From the NCBI GenBank assembly GCA_964351865.1, contig CAYGPJ010000017.1:15485-79484 (forward strand): a stretch of 64,000 bases of DNA. The letters are read 5' to 3'. The translations under genes were made by a program, and so were the position numbers. Below are positions 1 to 7,791 of this stretch, in pieces (the first letter of the stretch is position 1; each line of letters starts with the position of its first letter). Under the pieces are notes generated by a model. It made no database searches. It was given only the letters and a program-made list of their open reading frames with translations, and had not been told where the DNA came from. Source of the stretch: JBCDJI01 sp964351865 (GTDB lineage: Bacteria; Verrucomicrobiota; Verrucomicrobiia; Methylacidiphilales; JBCBYL01).

Positions 1-2
1 GG

Positions 3-275
3 CTGCTGGGAACAGTTATCGGGATGATCGGTGCATTCGAAACACTCGGTAGTGGTGGAGTGGCAGACATGAGCTCGCTTTCCGCTAACATCGCTGTGGT
101 ATTGGTCACCACCGCTGGTGGTCTGGTAGTGGCGATTCCTGCTTTTATTCTCTACTATGTGATCAAAGGTCAGGCGGCCAAGGTCATTATTAATGCCGAT
201 TCCGAAGTATCCCGCTTGCTGGAAGTTGTTCCTTATGAGCAAGTTGCAGGAATGGACTTTACCGGCCAACACTAA
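3..275 (+). CDS. MotA/TolQ/ExbB-family proton channel, C-terminal part
   Basis: The gene runs in from the left edge, so only the last 90 codons are visible. The peptide begins LLGTVIGMIGAF and contains two hydrophobic helices separated by a short polar stretch. The first reads GTVIGMIGAFETLG and the second, about residues 33-58, reads AVVLVTTAGGLVVAIPAFIL. This is the typical end of ExbB/TolQ proteins, where the last two membrane helices line the proton path. Two ExbD genes follow 53 bp downstream on the same strand. Together they would form an inner-membrane complex that uses the proton gradient to drive TonB-dependent uptake or envelope work. The sequence does not show whether it serves TonB or a Tol-like system. 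Confidence 0.85.
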   Translation: MLGTVIGMIGAFETLGSGGVADMSSLSANIAVVLVTTAGGLVVAIPAFILYYVIKGQAAKVIINADSEVSRLLEVVPYEQVAGMDFTGQH

Positions 276-328
276 GCTTTAGATTGCAAGAAACTCTGGA
301 TTGATCATCATTTTCGATAAGGACACAT

Positions 329-781
329 ATGGGTCGTAAGGCAATGTATCAACAAGACGAGGCGGAACCTGAATTTCAGATTTCGACCATGGTAGATGTC
401 TTGATGACATTGCTGCTCTTCTTTATTGCTACCGCAACTGATGAAGTCATGACACAAACGGCTGACCTTGAATTACCGGAAGCACCTCAGGCTGCAGAAC
501 CGGAAGATAAGAAGGGACAATTGGTGATCAATGTCGAGCGTGTAACGCACAATTTGACGATCAATGAAGTCGTCTACCCGAGTGAAGCCTCACTAGTGCC
601 CGTGATTACTAAAGCCAAGAGTAACTACGAATTAAACCGCATGACCGATAACCCTTATCGCGTGCTGATCCGTGCGGATAAGAACGTTCCCTACAGTAAG
701 GTTAAGCAAGTCATGAAAGCCTGTGCGGAAGCCGGGGTGCTTGATGTCATTTTCGCCACCGATCCGGGATCTGAAGGATAA
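329..781 (+). CDS. ExbD/TolR-family biopolymer transport protein (first copy)
   Basis: A 150-residue protein with a short cytoplasmic N terminus, one membrane helix at about residues 18-40 and a periplasmic domain. The helix carries the conserved aspartate D23 in STMVDVLMTLLLFF, the residue that takes part in proton passage in ExbD. The periplasmic half ends with the usual alternating beta-alpha pattern, with YRVLIRADKNVPYSKVKQVM at about 109-128. A GGA-containing ribosome site lies just before the ATG. The gene sits between the ExbB-like gene and a second ExbD gene, which starts 5 bp after its stop. Paired ExbD genes are common in Verrucomicrobia-type exb operons. Confidence 0.9.
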   Translation: MGRKAMYQQDEAEPEFQISTMVDVLMTLLLFFIATATDEVMTQTADLELPEAPQAAEPEDKKGQLVINVERVTHNLTINEVVYPSEASLVPVITKAKSNYELNRMTDNPYRVLIRADKNVPYSKVKQVMKACAEAGVLDVIFATDPGSEG

Positions 782-786
782 ATCGT

Positions 787-1218
787 ATGCCACGTGTACC
801 AGAAGAAGTAGAACAGGATGTTGGGCTGCAGATGGCTCCCATGATTAATGTCATGCTGGTGCTGTTGGCTGCCTTCGTGGCAACCACCGGTGCAGTGCAG
901 AAGGAATTTGAATTGGGGGTGAAGGTGCCGGGGCAATCCGATGGAAAACCTCCGATGGAAAATACGCAGGATACGCCCATTAACATTGAAATCGATCCCA
1001 ACGGCACCGTTTATTTCAATAAGCGGTCAGTGGACAGTCCCAGCGACAAAGAGTTACCCACCTTAAAGACTAGGCTTAAGCGTGCGACTGACTTGTTTGG
1101 TGATCAGCCCGTCATTGTGCGTCCTCACGCCGACACACCACATTCACGGGTGATTGATGTGCTCAATGCCTGCAGTTCCTCCAATGTGAAAAATCTCTCC
1201 TTTGGCGAGAAACGGTAG
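787..1218 (+). CDS. ExbD/TolR-family protein (second copy, Asp replaced by Asn)
   Basis: A 143-residue ExbD-like protein with one membrane helix at about residues 16-36 and a periplasmic domain. The helix reads APMINVMLVLLAAF. In ExbD this stretch normally has Asp at the position that here is Asn21, while the neighbouring copy keeps its Asp. The protein probably belongs to the same ExbB-ExbD complex, perhaps as a partner subunit that does not carry the proton. The spacing of 5 bp from the first exbD shows cotranscription. It is the last gene of the operon; a transposon-like repeat starts about 90 bp after the stop. Confidence 0.88.
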   Translation: MPRVPEEVEQDVGLQMAPMINVMLVLLAAFVATTGAVQKEFELGVKVPGQSDGKPPMENTQDTPINIEIDPNGTVYFNKRSVDSPSDKELPTLKTRLKRATDLFGDQPVIVRPHADTPHSRVIDVLNACSSSNVKNLSFGEKR

Positions 1219-1306
1219 GTTAGAGAACCAGTACTTGTTTTGACTGAAAAGGCAAGAGTTCATCTTGCCAATTTATGATTAAACGCAGTCTGCTATCGTC
1301 TGAGTT

Positions 1307-1508
1307 TAGAGCATTTCCGAATGATGTATTAACATGTAGGGCGAGAAAACTAAGCACGCAGTGCGGCCAGCATGTATTTCTAACTTGTTAAGTTTAGGCC
1401 TAGCCTAAAGCTTGCATCTCGCCAACTTCCATCCCGGCAAGATGCAAGCTTGCCCTACATTTATTTTCATCAGGTCACCGAGGAAGAACTTAATTCGGAA
1501 ACGCGCTA
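1307..1508. mobile_element. MITE-like element, family A, copy 1
   Basis: A 198-bp non-coding element flanked by the dinucleotide TA on both sides (1307-1308 and 1507-1508). Its ends are imperfect inverted repeats, GAGCATTTCCGAAT on the left and ATTCGGAAACGCGC on the right. Inside, GTAGGGCGAG on the left faces CTTGCCCTAC on the right. A second copy lies at 14995-15197. The TA duplication and lack of a gene fit a miniature element moved by an IS630/Tc1-type or IS5-type transposase, which is an inference. The right TA and the adjoining base supply the stop codon of the neighbouring phosphatase gene. Confidence 0.75.
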
Positions 1509-2261
1509 ATTCAATAGCGAGATCACCTCAGCGTGTAATCCTGATCCGGCCGCAACACAGGATGTCGCTTTGCTAGCATCGCCGCCATCCCAGCCCGTAA
1601 TGAGCCCTCCAGCCCCCTGAACGACCGGAATTAATGGCAGCAGATCCCACGGATTCATAATGGGATCCAATGCGATGTCAGCACGACCGGAGACCAGTTG
1701 CAGGTAGGAAAAACAGTCACCCCAGGTGCGAAAGGTATCTACTTGTCGGCGTAGATTTTCGAACGAAGCATAATTCTGGTGGAGCTCCGCCAACCCGGGG
1801 TCGGTGATCAGTAAAGTAGCTTCTGAAATCTCGTTACATGTGCGGATACGGGTGGGCGTACCGTTAATGGTGGTCGTTTCATTATCCCCCAGGCAGAGAA
1901 GTTTTAGAACCGGCTGGTGAATACAGCCGACAACAGGTTTTCCGTTTTTCAGCAGACCAATCAACGTTCCGAACAGCGGCACTCCTGCCGCAAACGAAAT
2001 GGTTCCGTCAATTGGATCCAGCACCCAAACGTATTCGGCATCCGTCCGCACATTACCATATTCTTCCCCGATGATGCCATGATCAGGATATGTGCGCTCG
2101 ATTTCCTGGCGTAGCAATTCTTCAGCCTCGCGGTCGGCTCGGGTTACAATGGTACGATCCTGCTTGGTTTGCACATCGATTTCGTTACTGCGGAAGTAAG
2201 GGAGAATGAGATCACCACTTTTCCGGGCCAGCTGTTCAGTAAATTCCAGAAATTCTTTCAT
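1506..2261 (-). CDS. Inositol monophosphatase family protein (HisN-like histidinol phosphatase)
   Basis: A 251-residue Mg2+-dependent sugar or histidinol phosphatase. It has the three family signatures: GEEYG with E66/E67, DPIDGT with D82 and D85 as metal ligands, and a late WD motif (NPWDLLPL, about residue 203) followed by GAGG. These features identify the family but do not fix the substrate; HisN-type histidinol-phosphate phosphatases and inositol or nucleotide phosphatases look alike. The gene starts 6 bp after the deoC stop, so the two are cotranscribed, and a role in nucleoside or sugar phosphate turnover is as likely as histidine synthesis. Its stop codon lies at the very edge of a repeat element. 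Confidence 0.88.
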   Translation of the reverse strand: MKEFLEFTEQLARKSGDLILPYFRSNEIDVQTKQDRTIVTRADREAEELLRQEIERTYPDHGIIGEEYGNVRTDAEYVWVLDPIDGTISFAAGVPLFGTLIGLLKNGKPVVGCIHQPVLKLLCLGDNETTTINGTPTRIRTCNEISEATLLITDPGLAELHQNYASFENLRRQVDTFRTWGDCFSYLQLVSGRADIALDPIMNPWDLLPLIPVVQGAGGLITGWDGGDASKATSCVAAGSGLHAEVISLLN

Positions 2262-2267
2262 GACAGA

Positions 2268-2939
2268 CTAATAATCTGCGTTACTAGTCTGGCCATTCAC
2301 GATGGCAATACCAGCAGACGTGCCTAAGCGAGTGGCTCCGGCATCGATCATTTGCTGAGCGGTTGCGAGGTCTCGAATGCCACCTGAGGCTTTCACTCCA
2401 ATGTGCTCGCTGACCGATTCCCGCATCAAGCGCACGTGTTCGACGGTAGCACCGCTGGTGCTGAAACCGGTAGACGTTTTTACAAAGTGAGCTCCGGCAC
2501 GTTCGGCTGCCCGACAGCAGTTACGGATTTGGTCATCATCCAGTAAGCAGGTTTCCAGGATGACTTTCACCGTCCGTCCTTCAGCGGTGGAAACCATTTC
2601 GTGAATTTCATGTTCGATGAAGTTCCAATGGCCTTCACGAGCGGCGGCGATGTTCTGCACCATGTCAATTTCGTCAGCACCGGCGATAACCGCTTCCTGA
2701 GTTTCATGCACTTTGGCGTGAGACAGGGTGGCTCCCAGCGGGAATCCGACCACAGTACACACCTTGACGTCCGAACCTTCCAGCGCGCGTTTTGCGGTAG
2801 GGATCCAGTAGGGGTTAATACACACACTGGCAAATTGATGCTCTTTGGCCTCGGCACAAAGTGCTTCGATCTGGTCGATAGTGGCTTCGGGTTTGAGTAG
2901 GGTGTGGTCGATGTAGCTGGCGAGGGATGGTTTAGACAT
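2268..2939 (-). CDS. deoC: Deoxyribose-phosphate aldolase
   Basis: A 223-residue class I aldolase that splits 2-deoxyribose 5-phosphate into glyceraldehyde 3-phosphate and acetaldehyde, the last step in using deoxynucleosides. Seen motifs are YIDHTLLKP at the N terminus, VVGFPLG at about 63-69, ILETCLL at 127-133, the Schiff-base lysine K154 in FVKTSTGFS and the second lysine K183 in VKASGGIRD. The start chosen, MSKPSLASYIDHTLL, matches the usual family N terminus; the longer reading frame upstream overlaps the previous gene. It is the middle gene of a three-gene minus-strand operon. Confidence 0.95.
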   Translation of the reverse strand: MSKPSLASYIDHTLLKPEATIDQIEALCAEAKEHQFASVCINPYWIPTAKRALEGSDVKVCTVVGFPLGATLSHAKVHETQEAVIAGADEIDMVQNIAAAREGHWNFIEHEIHEMVSTAEGRTVKVILETCLLDDDQIRNCCRAAERAGAHFVKTSTGFSTSGATVEHVRLMRESVSEHIGVKASGGIRDLATAQQMIDAGATRLGTSAGIAIVNGQTSNADY

Positions 2940-2979
2940 AGATGCTTTCGGTAGATTGAAATGATTAACGGTTAAAAGG

Positions 2980-4038
2980 TTAAAGAAGGTCGGACTGTAG
3001 GTTGAAGTTTTCGGTGTATTTCTTGCGGTTTTCCACATTTTCAATGTAGTTGAAAAATTCATCAGGCTGTTCGAAGAGATGGCCTTTTTCAATGTAGCTA
3101 TCGGTGGTAAAGGGGCTGAATCCCTTCGGGAAAATCATATAGCGCGCTTTCATGTAGTCACGCGCATGTCCGAGTTCGTCCATCATCCCGGCAGACAGTG
3201 GAGGTCGTTCCGGGTAAGGGTGGATGGCGACGACGGCATGAACTTTACCCACATACCAATGTAAATCCCGATGCACGGTGTAGGAATAGATGGCTTCCCG
3301 GTTGGCCTGCGTTTCATTGTCGTAGTTGGTGCCAATCTCCACCGTTTGTGGGTCGATAATGACGGCGTAATCTCGCAAGCGCTTGATTACCTTATCCACT
3401 TCCTTGCGCATTTCGGGGGTGGCATAAGTCATCGAGTAACTGGCATAGACCACCCAGGGGTCCGGATCGGTGGTGAGCTTATACAGAGTTTCGGGCGGTT
3501 CACCGACAGCAACCACGTAATGGGGAACATTCATGTACTTGGCCCAGTCTTCGGATAGACTGACTTCTTCATGCATCCACGAAAGGATTTCGTATAGGGT
3601 ATGATTCCGATCCTTCAGCGCTTTGAGGAATTTTCCGCCGGAGTCTTTCTGGAGCTTCTCTTTGATCAGCCATTCCGCATCGATCAGGGTGACGATGGCG
3701 TCCGGATTAATAAATTCTTTAATGTATTTCTGGTCTTTAAATTTACGGTTGATGCGATTCCATTCGACGGTGGCCGGGGCGCGGACGATGACATTTTCAT
3801 ACTGATGCTTCTGAATCTCATAGCCAATGCGTTCATATTCGCGCTCACGCGTGAGTTCAAATACATAGTCGGTGGTGCCCAGTAGTCTTTGAAACGGCTT
3901 CTCTCCAAATTTGGTGAAATGGTCGATAGCATTGAAAACTTTGATGGGATTATTGTTGCTCTCACCGAGAGCAACGACCTTCTTGATATAATCATGATCA
4001 TCCATTCCGGCGATCATTCCTGTGAGGAGTACACGCAT
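2980..4038 (-). CDS. Unnamed two-part protein with deoxyribosyltransferase-like C-terminal half
   Basis: A 352-residue protein I cannot name. The N-terminal part (1-185) begins MRVLLTGMIAGMDDHDYI like a nucleotide-binding fold, but it lacks a Walker A lysine. The C-terminal part (about 195-305) resembles nucleoside 2-deoxyribosyltransferase or related Rossmann-like enzymes. It starts WVVYASYSM, has a helix after TPEM, then HRDLHWYVGKVHAVVAIHPYP, and then SAGMMDELGHA with a possible catalytic Glu at 288. The gene stands 40 bp before deoC on the same strand, which fits a role in deoxynucleoside metabolism. The fold assignment is my inference from residue pattern and context. Confidence 0.6.
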   Translation of the reverse strand: MRVLLTGMIAGMDDHDYIKKVVALGESNNNPIKVFNAIDHFTKFGEKPFQRLLGTTDYVFELTREREYERIGYEIQKHQYENVIVRAPATVEWNRINRKFKDQKYIKEFINPDAIVTLIDAEWLIKEKLQKDSGGKFLKALKDRNHTLYEILSWMHEEVSLSEDWAKYMNVPHYVVAVGEPPETLYKLTTDPDPWVVYASYSMTYATPEMRKEVDKVIKRLRDYAVIIDPQTVEIGTNYDNETQANREAIYSYTVHRDLHWYVGKVHAVVAIHPYPERPPLSAGMMDELGHARDYMKARYMIFPKGFSPFTTDSYIEKGHLFEQPDEFFNYIENVENRKKYTENFNLQSDLL

Positions 4039-4212
4039 AGTATCTCTTGGTGTAGCTTAGGTGCCGTGATCAATCAATGAACAATGTAGTGACGATAGTG
4101 AAAAGATAGCTGGCTGGCGAGTGGCGGGAATCATTGATCAGCGGGCCGCGGCAAGTCAGGAGAGGCAGAACGCCGGAGCGCTGTTCTCAAGAGAGGTAAG
4201 AGGTAAAAAAGA

Positions 4213-4285
4213 TGGCTGGACCCGGGTTCGAACCGGGGACACATGGATTTTCAGTCCATTGCTCTACCGACTGAGCTATCCAGCC
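4213..4285 (-). tRNA. tRNA-Phe (GAA)
   Basis: Read on the minus strand the gene starts GGCTGGATAGCTCAG and folds as a complete cloverleaf. The acceptor stem GGCTGGA pairs with TCCAGCC. The anticodon loop CTGAAAA gives anticodon GAA, and the T arm contains GGTTCGAACC. The discriminator base is A. The CCA end is not encoded. Confidence 0.97.
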
Positions 4286-4375
4286 TCAAATCGAAGAGTG
4301 AGATTAAGCTAAAGATTCGATCCAATGTAAAGCGCAGAACGTTTAAAAGTGTAAAATATTATTTTAGGGTGCCGA

Positions 4376-4876
4376 TCAGGCGGATTTCATCAGTTTGGGC
4401 AGATCGAGTTCCTGCATCTGCGATTCCACCTTGTCGTAGTTGCCGCGCTCGCATTCCTGCACGAATCCTTCACAAACGGACTGCAGGCGGTCCCATTGGA
4501 TACGCAAATGGCTGGCTTCTTTGGGGGTGATGACATGATCTTCTCCCGCTCGTGCCAGCGTTCCCAGCATTTCGGCGAATTCCTGCATCAGGGTGTTCAT
4601 GGCAGGATAAAGGTCTTCCGGTTGAGGTTCACTCTCGGAGTTTTCGATATAATAGCCATTGGCTTGACGGCAGACCCAGGAAATTAAGGCCGGGTCGCGA
4701 GTGATACGATACAGCAGCGCCAGACGATCCAACGGGTTACGGGCACCACTGCCGCTTTCATCTGTTTCGGATTGCATCCACTTGTAAACCAGCGGCAAAG
4801 ACACCCCGAGCTTGGACGCCACCATTTTGGGGCCGACATTTTTACAGGCATTGCGGATCACTTCATGCGATTTCAT
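4376..4876 (-). CDS. Helix-turn-helix protein, phage CII-like regulator
   Basis: A 166-residue protein. The N-terminal region (about 5-35) reads VGPKMVASKLGVSLPLVYKW, a clear helix-turn-helix of the kind seen in phage CII-type or Cro-like regulators. The rest is helical and acidic, with no catalytic motif. The gene is transcribed away from the clpP-type gene, and the 155 bp between them must hold both promoters. No prophage genes lie around it, so it is more likely a resident chromosomal regulator than a phage remnant. Its targets are unknown. Confidence 0.6.
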   Translation of the reverse strand: MKSHEVIRNACKNVGPKMVASKLGVSLPLVYKWMQSETDESGSGARNPLDRLALLYRITRDPALISWVCRQANGYYIENSESEPQPEDLYPAMNTLMQEFAEMLGTLARAGEDHVITPKEASHLRIQWDRLQSVCEGFVQECERGNYDKVESQMQELDLPKLMKSA

Positions 4877-4930
4877 GGATCATTTCTAACGGAAAACCTG
4901 AAATTATGGCACTATAAATTGAAAGGTTTT

Positions 4931-4997
4931 TATAATGACACCATTCTTATACAAACATGAAATGGGGGAATGTTTTTTATTCTTGGCACTTGCCAAG
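4931..4997 (+). promoter_or_regulatory. Possible promoter -10 box and hairpin upstream of the ClpP gene
   Basis: A perfect TATAAT stands at 4931-4936, about 95 bp before the ClpP start, but no good -35 box is seen at 17 bp. A perfect hairpin, CTTGGC-ACTT-GCCAAG, covers 4982-4997 and would lie in the transcribed leader. Either could control expression; nothing proves it. Confidence 0.25.
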
Positions 4998-5031
4998 CAG
5001 GCTGACATGGAGTTTGTTATATGCTCAATAT

Positions 5032-5604
5032 ATGAGCGAAGATAAAAAGTCATCAGCAGGTAGCGGTCCTAAATTAGCCGAGAAGTTATTTGAGAATCGT
5101 ATCATCACCATCTACGGCGAGATCAACCAGAAGGTAGCACGTGAAGTGACGGAAAAACTCCTGGCACTTTCTTTGGAATCTTCTGAACCCATCAAGATTT
5201 TCATCAACAGCCAAGGCGGACACGTGGAGTCCGGTGACACCATCTTTGATATGATCCGTTTTGTGGATGCGGATGTCAAAATCGTAGGAACCGGCTGGGT
5301 GGCCAGTGCGGGCGCGTTGATCTATGCGGCAGCGGAAAAGAAGAACCGTTACTCGCTGCCGAATACTCGTTTCATGCTGCACCAGCCAATGGGCGGAGTG
5401 GGAGGCCAGGCCAGCGACATCAGTATCGAAGCGGAAGAAATTCTGAAAATGCGTGATCGTTTAAATAACATCTTTGCGGAAGCGACTGGCAATAAACTTG
5501 ATAAGATTGAGTCCGACACAGATCGAAATTTCTGGATGGGGCCGGAAGATGCCAAAAATTACGGTCTGGTAGGGAACATCATCTCCAGTATCAAGGACCT
5601 GTAA
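5032..5604 (+). CDS. ClpP-family serine peptidase with a Ser-His-Asn triad
   Basis: A 190-residue ClpP-type proteolytic subunit. Such subunits form a barrel that degrades proteins fed by a Clp ATPase. The nucleophile is S92 in VASAGALI and the histidine is H117 in FMLHQPMGG, 25 residues apart as in E. coli. The third position, 49 residues further on in DTDRNFWM, is Asn166 where E. coli has Asp. I chose the ATG at 5032 because MSEDKK leads into the conserved region; an in-frame ATG at 4957 would add 25 atypical residues. No clpX or lon gene is next to it, so it may be a second ClpP working with another copy elsewhere. Confidence 0.88.
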   Translation: MSEDKKSSAGSGPKLAEKLFENRIITIYGEINQKVAREVTEKLLALSLESSEPIKIFINSQGGHVESGDTIFDMIRFVDADVKIVGTGWVASAGALIYAAAEKKNRYSLPNTRFMLHQPMGGVGGQASDISIEAEEILKMRDRLNNIFAEATGNKLDKIESDTDRNFWMGPEDAKNYGLVGNIISSIKDL

Positions 5605-5613
5605 AGGAGTCGT

Positions 5614-6099
5614 TTAACTCCGCAGGTTATCAAAGCTGACGGCCACCGGAAGGTCGGCAGCTTTCACGACACTCATGACTTGCTGTAAGTCATCGCGTGA
5701 TTTAGCGGTGACGCGCACTTTGCCATCCTGGATCTGGGACTGAACTTTTAACTTCGTCTCTTTGATCATTTTGACGATTTTCTTAGCCACATCGGTCTCC
5801 AGTCCCTGCTTGATCTTAATTTCCTGACGTCCACGTCCCATGCTGGACAGATCGGCTTTGAGGTGCTCAAAGTTTTTGACGGAGATGTTCCGCTTGGTGA
5901 TTTTCCCCATCAGCGTTTGATCGAGGTTACGCAGTTTCATTTCATCGTCGGCGGAGATGACGAGCATGTTCTCTTTTTCTTCGATGTCCCAAGTTACCCC
6001 TTTAAAATCAAAACGGTTCTGGAGTTCTTTACGGGTCATGAGAATGGCGTTCTTGAGTTCGGCCATATCTACTTCGGATGCGATATCAAAACTGGGCAT
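5614..6099 (-). CDS. yajQ: YajQ-family nucleotide-binding protein
   Basis: A 161-residue protein that begins MPSFDIASEVD and ends AVSFDNLRS, the typical ends of the YajQ/UPF0234 family. Members have two ferredoxin-like domains and bind nucleotides; in some bacteria they act as c-di-GMP receptors. The middle contains ELQNRFDFKG and the paired QSQIQDGKVRVT strand, both family hallmarks. The start at 6099 gives the standard length; the longer open frame upstream runs through a repeat. Its 3' end faces the ClpP gene 9 bp away, so the two genes converge. Confidence 0.93.
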   Translation of the reverse strand: MPSFDIASEVDMAELKNAILMTRKELQNRFDFKGVTWDIEEKENMLVISADDEMKLRNLDQTLMGKITKRNISVKNFEHLKADLSSMGRGRQEIKIKQGLETDVAKKIVKMIKETKLKVQSQIQDGKVRVTAKSRDDLQQVMSVVKAADLPVAVSFDNLRS

Positions 6100-6170
6100 G
6101 AGGGGAGTCTGACGGAAGATGCTGGAATTATGAAGTAAAAATGAAAAACATGGGAAATTTAACAGGAAGC

Positions 6171-6206
6171 CATTCGACAGGCTCAGGCCCTGAGTGTCAC
6201 CGAAGG
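6171..6206. repeat. Short palindromic repeat-like sequence
   Basis: The stretch contains CATTCGACAGGCTCAGG and the small palindrome CTCAGG-C-CCTGAG at 6182-6194. Sequences of this style recur between genes in many bacterial genomes. Only one copy is seen here, so the assignment as a dispersed repeat is tentative. Confidence 0.35.
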
Positions 6207-6212
6207 GGCCGC

Positions 6213-6338
6213 TAGAGCATTTTGTATTCAATTTGTCTCACAGGGTGGTCGAATAAAAGGGACGGAGGAGTTCATGCATGAACTCCTCCGTCCCTTTTAA
6301 GGCGTCATCGTGCGGCAATATTTCCACAATATGCTCTA
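6213..6338. mobile_element. MITE-like element, family C, with a 46-bp perfect palindrome
   Basis: A 122-bp element bounded by TA on both sides (6213-6214, 6337-6338). Its ends are GAGCATTTTGT on the left and, read inward, GAGCATATTGT on the right (10 of 11 match). At its centre lies a perfect palindrome from 6254 to 6299 with no spacer, starting TAAAAGGGACGG. As RNA it would form a very stable hairpin. The element has no coding capacity and sits in the divergent gap between yajQ and trmB, so it could also block transcription or place a promoter there. It shares GAGCAT ends and TA flanks with family A. Confidence 0.6.
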
Positions 6339-6477
6339 AGGAACGCTAAGTTCGGGGACTATTTTCTTTTACCCTCTTTGCGCACCTTGGCGACCTTCCT
6401 GTAAAAAAACGCCCGATCTCCGGTTTCTTCCTGTAAAGAATTGTCATTGAATGGCGTCCTGTTAAATCATTGGGGTT

Positions 6478-7113
6478 ATGCCAAAAGTAAAAGGACCGGA
6501 CATGATGGTGATTGAAGCGGAGACATTGCGCGATAGTGCATGGCTGCCGACGTCGCAGGTCTTGGATCGCTACGACTTCTCAGAAGTTTTCGGTAATGAG
6601 CATCCGGTGGAGTTGGAACTGGGGAGTGGGGATGGGGGATTCATTCTGGAACGATCACGCCAGCATCCAGAGGGCAATTTTCTGGCGGTGGAGCGATTGC
6701 TGGGGCGTAGCCGTAAGATCGCGAAACGCATCATGCGTGAGGAACGGACGAATCTGAAGGTTCTGCGTCTGGAATCCAGTTATGTCGTTGAAAGATTATG
6801 TCAGCCTCATTCGTTAGATGTCATTCACATCATGTTTCCCGATCCATGGCCGAAGAAGCGCCACCACAAGCGTAGATTGATTCAGCCTTCATTCCTGAAA
6901 TTGATGCAACAAGCGCTGGTGCCGGGCGGCACCGTCAGGTTCAGCACAGACCATGAAGAGTATTTTGCTTGGGCGAATGAAATTTGGGATGCTGCGAGTG
7001 ATTGGAAAGACATTGAGTTATGGGACTACGCCTCAGATCCGATGACTGAATTTCAGCAGCAGTGGGAAGCTCAAGGGAAACAAACCTTCCGCACCCATCG
7101 CCAATTGATCTAA
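6478..7113 (+). CDS. trmB: tRNA (guanine-N7-)-methyltransferase
   Basis: A 211-residue SAM-dependent enzyme that methylates G46 of tRNA. The SAM site is ELELGSGDGGF at about 43-53. The TrmB signature FPDPWPKKRHHKRRL lies at about 120-134, and FSTDHEEYFAW follows at about 160-170. A second start at 6502 (MMVIEAE) would shorten it by eight residues and has an AAAGGA a little upstream; I cannot decide between the two. It precedes nuoB on the same strand with a 128-bp gap, so it need not belong to the respiratory operon. Confidence 0.93.
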   Translation: MPKVKGPDMMVIEAETLRDSAWLPTSQVLDRYDFSEVFGNEHPVELELGSGDGGFILERSRQHPEGNFLAVERLLGRSRKIAKRIMREERTNLKVLRLESSYVVERLCQPHSLDVIHIMFPDPWPKKRHHKRRLIQPSFLKLMQQALVPGGTVRFSTDHEEYFAWANEIWDAASDWKDIELWDYASDPMTEFQQQWEAQGKQTFRTHRQLI

Positions 7114-7241
7114 TCCTTGCTTAGCTCCTTATGGAACGTTTTTAGACCACCACTCCTGAGAATGGGTCGCAAATCGAGATTAATTTACGCAAAAGAAAAG
7201 GAATGGCTTGCAGTTCGGTTGGTCATTAGTACGTTACCACC

Positions 7242-7766
7242 ATGTCTGTATCAGGGGAAGTATCCTACAACTCTAAAGTGGAGGGAAATGTCGTTCTCAC
7301 GACTGTCGAGGAATCGATCAATTGGATGAGAAAAAACTCGCTGTGGCCGATGCCCATGGGGCTGGCCTGCTGTGCGATCGAGTTGATGGCATCCGCATCG
7401 TCTCGCTACGATATTTCCCGTTTCGGAGCTGAAGTCATGCGTTTTTCTCCCCGTCAGGCCGATCTGATGGTGGTAGCCGGCACGGTAACCTACAAGATGG
7501 CATTAGCCGTCAAACGGATTTACGACCAGATGCCGGATCCCAAGTGGGTGATTGCCATGGGAGCCTGCGCCAGCACCGGTGGTATGTATCGCAGTTACGC
7601 GGTATTACAGGGGGTCGACAACATTCTTCCGGTTGATGTGTATGTATCCGGTTGCCCACCGCGTCCGGAAGCTTTATTGGAAGCCTTGATGGAATTACAG
7701 AAAAAGATTGGTCAGGAAAAATCGCTCTCTTCACAGAAGCAATCAAATGAGACACTGACAGTCTAA
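7242..7766 (+). CDS. nuoB: NADH-quinone oxidoreductase subunit B
   Basis: A 174-residue subunit that carries the last iron-sulfur cluster (N2) next to the quinone site of complex I. The ligand cysteines are seen: C43 and C44 in GLACCAIE, C109 in GACAS and C138 in GCPPRP. It is the first nuo gene of this cluster. nuoA, which normally stands before it, is absent, and trmB occupies that place. nuoC starts 25 bp downstream. Confidence 0.97.
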   Translation: MSVSGEVSYNSKVEGNVVLTTVEESINWMRKNSLWPMPMGLACCAIELMASASSRYDISRFGAEVMRFSPRQADLMVVAGTVTYKMALAVKRIYDQMPDPKWVIAMGACASTGGMYRSYAVLQGVDNILPVDVYVSGCPPRPEALLEALMELQKKIGQEKSLSSQKQSNETLTV

Positions 7767-7791
7767 AAAACCAAGAACGACGACTTCATAC

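Noticed and set aside
4376..4876. Prophage remnant suggested by a CII-like regulator
   Set aside because: All neighbours are housekeeping genes and no other phage-like gene is within the region.
4982..4997. Sigma-54 promoter (TTGGCACTTGCC)
   Set aside because: The second box does not have the required TTGC at the right spacing; the match comes from the hairpin itself.
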